From Citromicrobium sp. (GTDB lineage Bacteria; Pseudomonadota; Alphaproteobacteria; Sphingomonadales; Sphingomonadaceae): a DNA stretch of 64,000 bases. Location: contig PBYQ01000031.1 of assembly GCA_002729695.1 (NCBI GenBank), positions 1-64,000 of the forward strand, given 5' to 3'. The translations under genes were made by a program, and so were the position numbers. Positions 63,631 through 64,000 of this stretch are shown piece by piece. The notes beneath the pieces are model-generated. The model saw nothing but the letters and a program-made list of their open reading frames with translations, did no database searches and was not told where the DNA came from. Each line of letters begins with the position of its first letter. The first letter of the stretch is position 1.

Positions 63631-64000
63631 TGCGCTTCTCCATCATTTCGGCATTCGATGCGCCCGGCGGCACCAGCGGCCAGACGTTCTCTTCGGGGTC
63701 GATGCGGACATGCGCGAGGATCGGACCGCGCGCATTGATCAGGCGATCGATAGCCCCATCAACTTCCTCGCGGCGCTCGATCCCGAAGGCTTCGATGCCG
63801 AAGGCATTGGCGACTTCGACGAAATCCGGATTGTCGGACAGGTCGACTTCGGAGTAGTTTCCTTCGAAGAACAGCTCCTGCCACTGGCGCACCAGCCCCA
63901 GCATCGCATTGTCGAGCAGCAGGATCTTCACCGGGATCTGGTACCGGCGCAGCGTCGCCAGTTCCTGGATGTTCATCTGGAACCCGCCATCGCCGCAGAT
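63620..64000 (-). CDS. ilvG: acetolactate synthase large subunit, C-terminal part (partial)
   Basis: The reading frame runs off the window end. The visible 127 codons hold the thiamine diphosphate-binding segment ICGDGGFQMNIQELATLRRY, NAMLGLVRQWQELFFEGNYSEVDL and DPEENVWPLVPPGASNAEM, characteristic of the C-terminal domain of acetohydroxyacid synthase large subunits. Pairing with the short ACT subunit directly after it points to the IlvG type, though IlvB cannot be excluded. It begins the window's branched-chain operon. Confidence 0.92.
   Translation of the reverse strand: MCGDGGFQMNIQELATLRRYQIPVKILLLDNAMLGLVRQWQELFFEGNYSEVDLSDNPDFVEVANAFGIEAFGIERREEVDGAIDRLINARGPILAHVRIDPEENVWPLVPPGASNAEMMEKRNDT

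Overview
The window is GC-rich, densely packed chromosomal DNA that reads as an alphaproteobacterium of the order Sphingomonadales, most likely the Erythrobacteraceae (Erythrobacter/Altererythrobacter type). This rests on gene content and order: TonB-dependent receptors next to a tryptophan-halogenase-like protein, a split MetH, the cysG-DUF2849-cysI-cysH-DUF934 order, and the frmA-cupin-fghA order. Genus and species cannot be fixed from the sequence alone. No phage, insertion sequence, CRISPR array or rRNA was seen. There is one tRNA, tRNA-Thr(CGT).

Layout. 0-1.2 kb: end of an enoyl-CoA hydratase gene, a small membrane protein and mmsB (valine catabolism). 1.4-2.8 kb: a predicted lipoprotein with an Nmad3-type protein. 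2.9-7.7 kb: the glycine cleavage operon gcvT-gcvH-gcvPA-gcvPB, led by a tandem glycine riboswitch. 7.8-15.9 kb: a tightly overlapping methionine operon (ArsR-methyltransferase, metF, metH part 1, GNAT, metH part 2, PhyH dioxygenase, TSUP exporter) with a palindrome at its head. 15.9-19 kb: flavin reductase and the formaldehyde-detoxification genes frmA-cupin-fghA. 19-22.8 kb: a diguanylate cyclase divergent from an NfrB-like protein whose glycosyltransferase motifs look destroyed. 22.9-24.3 kb: AMP nucleosidase.

24.3-34.2 kb: a beta-glucan utilisation locus (halogenase-like flavoprotein, TonB receptor, LacI regulator, MFS transporter, GH3 glucosidase) with three matching LacI-type operators. 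34.2-39.3 kb: assimilatory sulfate reduction operon with a divergent Lrp/AsnC regulator. 39.3-52.3 kb: an accessory catabolic cluster with a TonB receptor, two paralogous type-B carboxylesterases, an acyl-CoA ligase, a TetR regulator, two SDRs, an MFS transporter and an FG-GAP propeller lipoprotein. Two 22-bp palindromes of the same design sit before the receptor and one SDR. 52.6-58.3 kb: an ECF sigma/anti-sigma pair, a stand-alone winged-helix protein, and a DUF4331-DUF4331-TPR-HupE operon. 58.6-64 kb: tRNA-Thr and the branched-chain operon ilvG(partial)-ilvM-leuA-leuC-leuD-leuB.

Functional logic. The gcv and met operons are adjacent and make, then spend, methylene-tetrahydrofolate. The cys operon supplies reduced sulfur for the same methionine pathway. 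The two TonB-receptor loci look like separately regulated nutrient-capture modules, one for beta-glucans and one for an unidentified ester. The most unusual loci are the degenerate glycosyltransferase beside a diguanylate cyclase, the ester cluster with its shared operator, the split DUF4331/HupE operon, and the Nmad3-lipoprotein pair.
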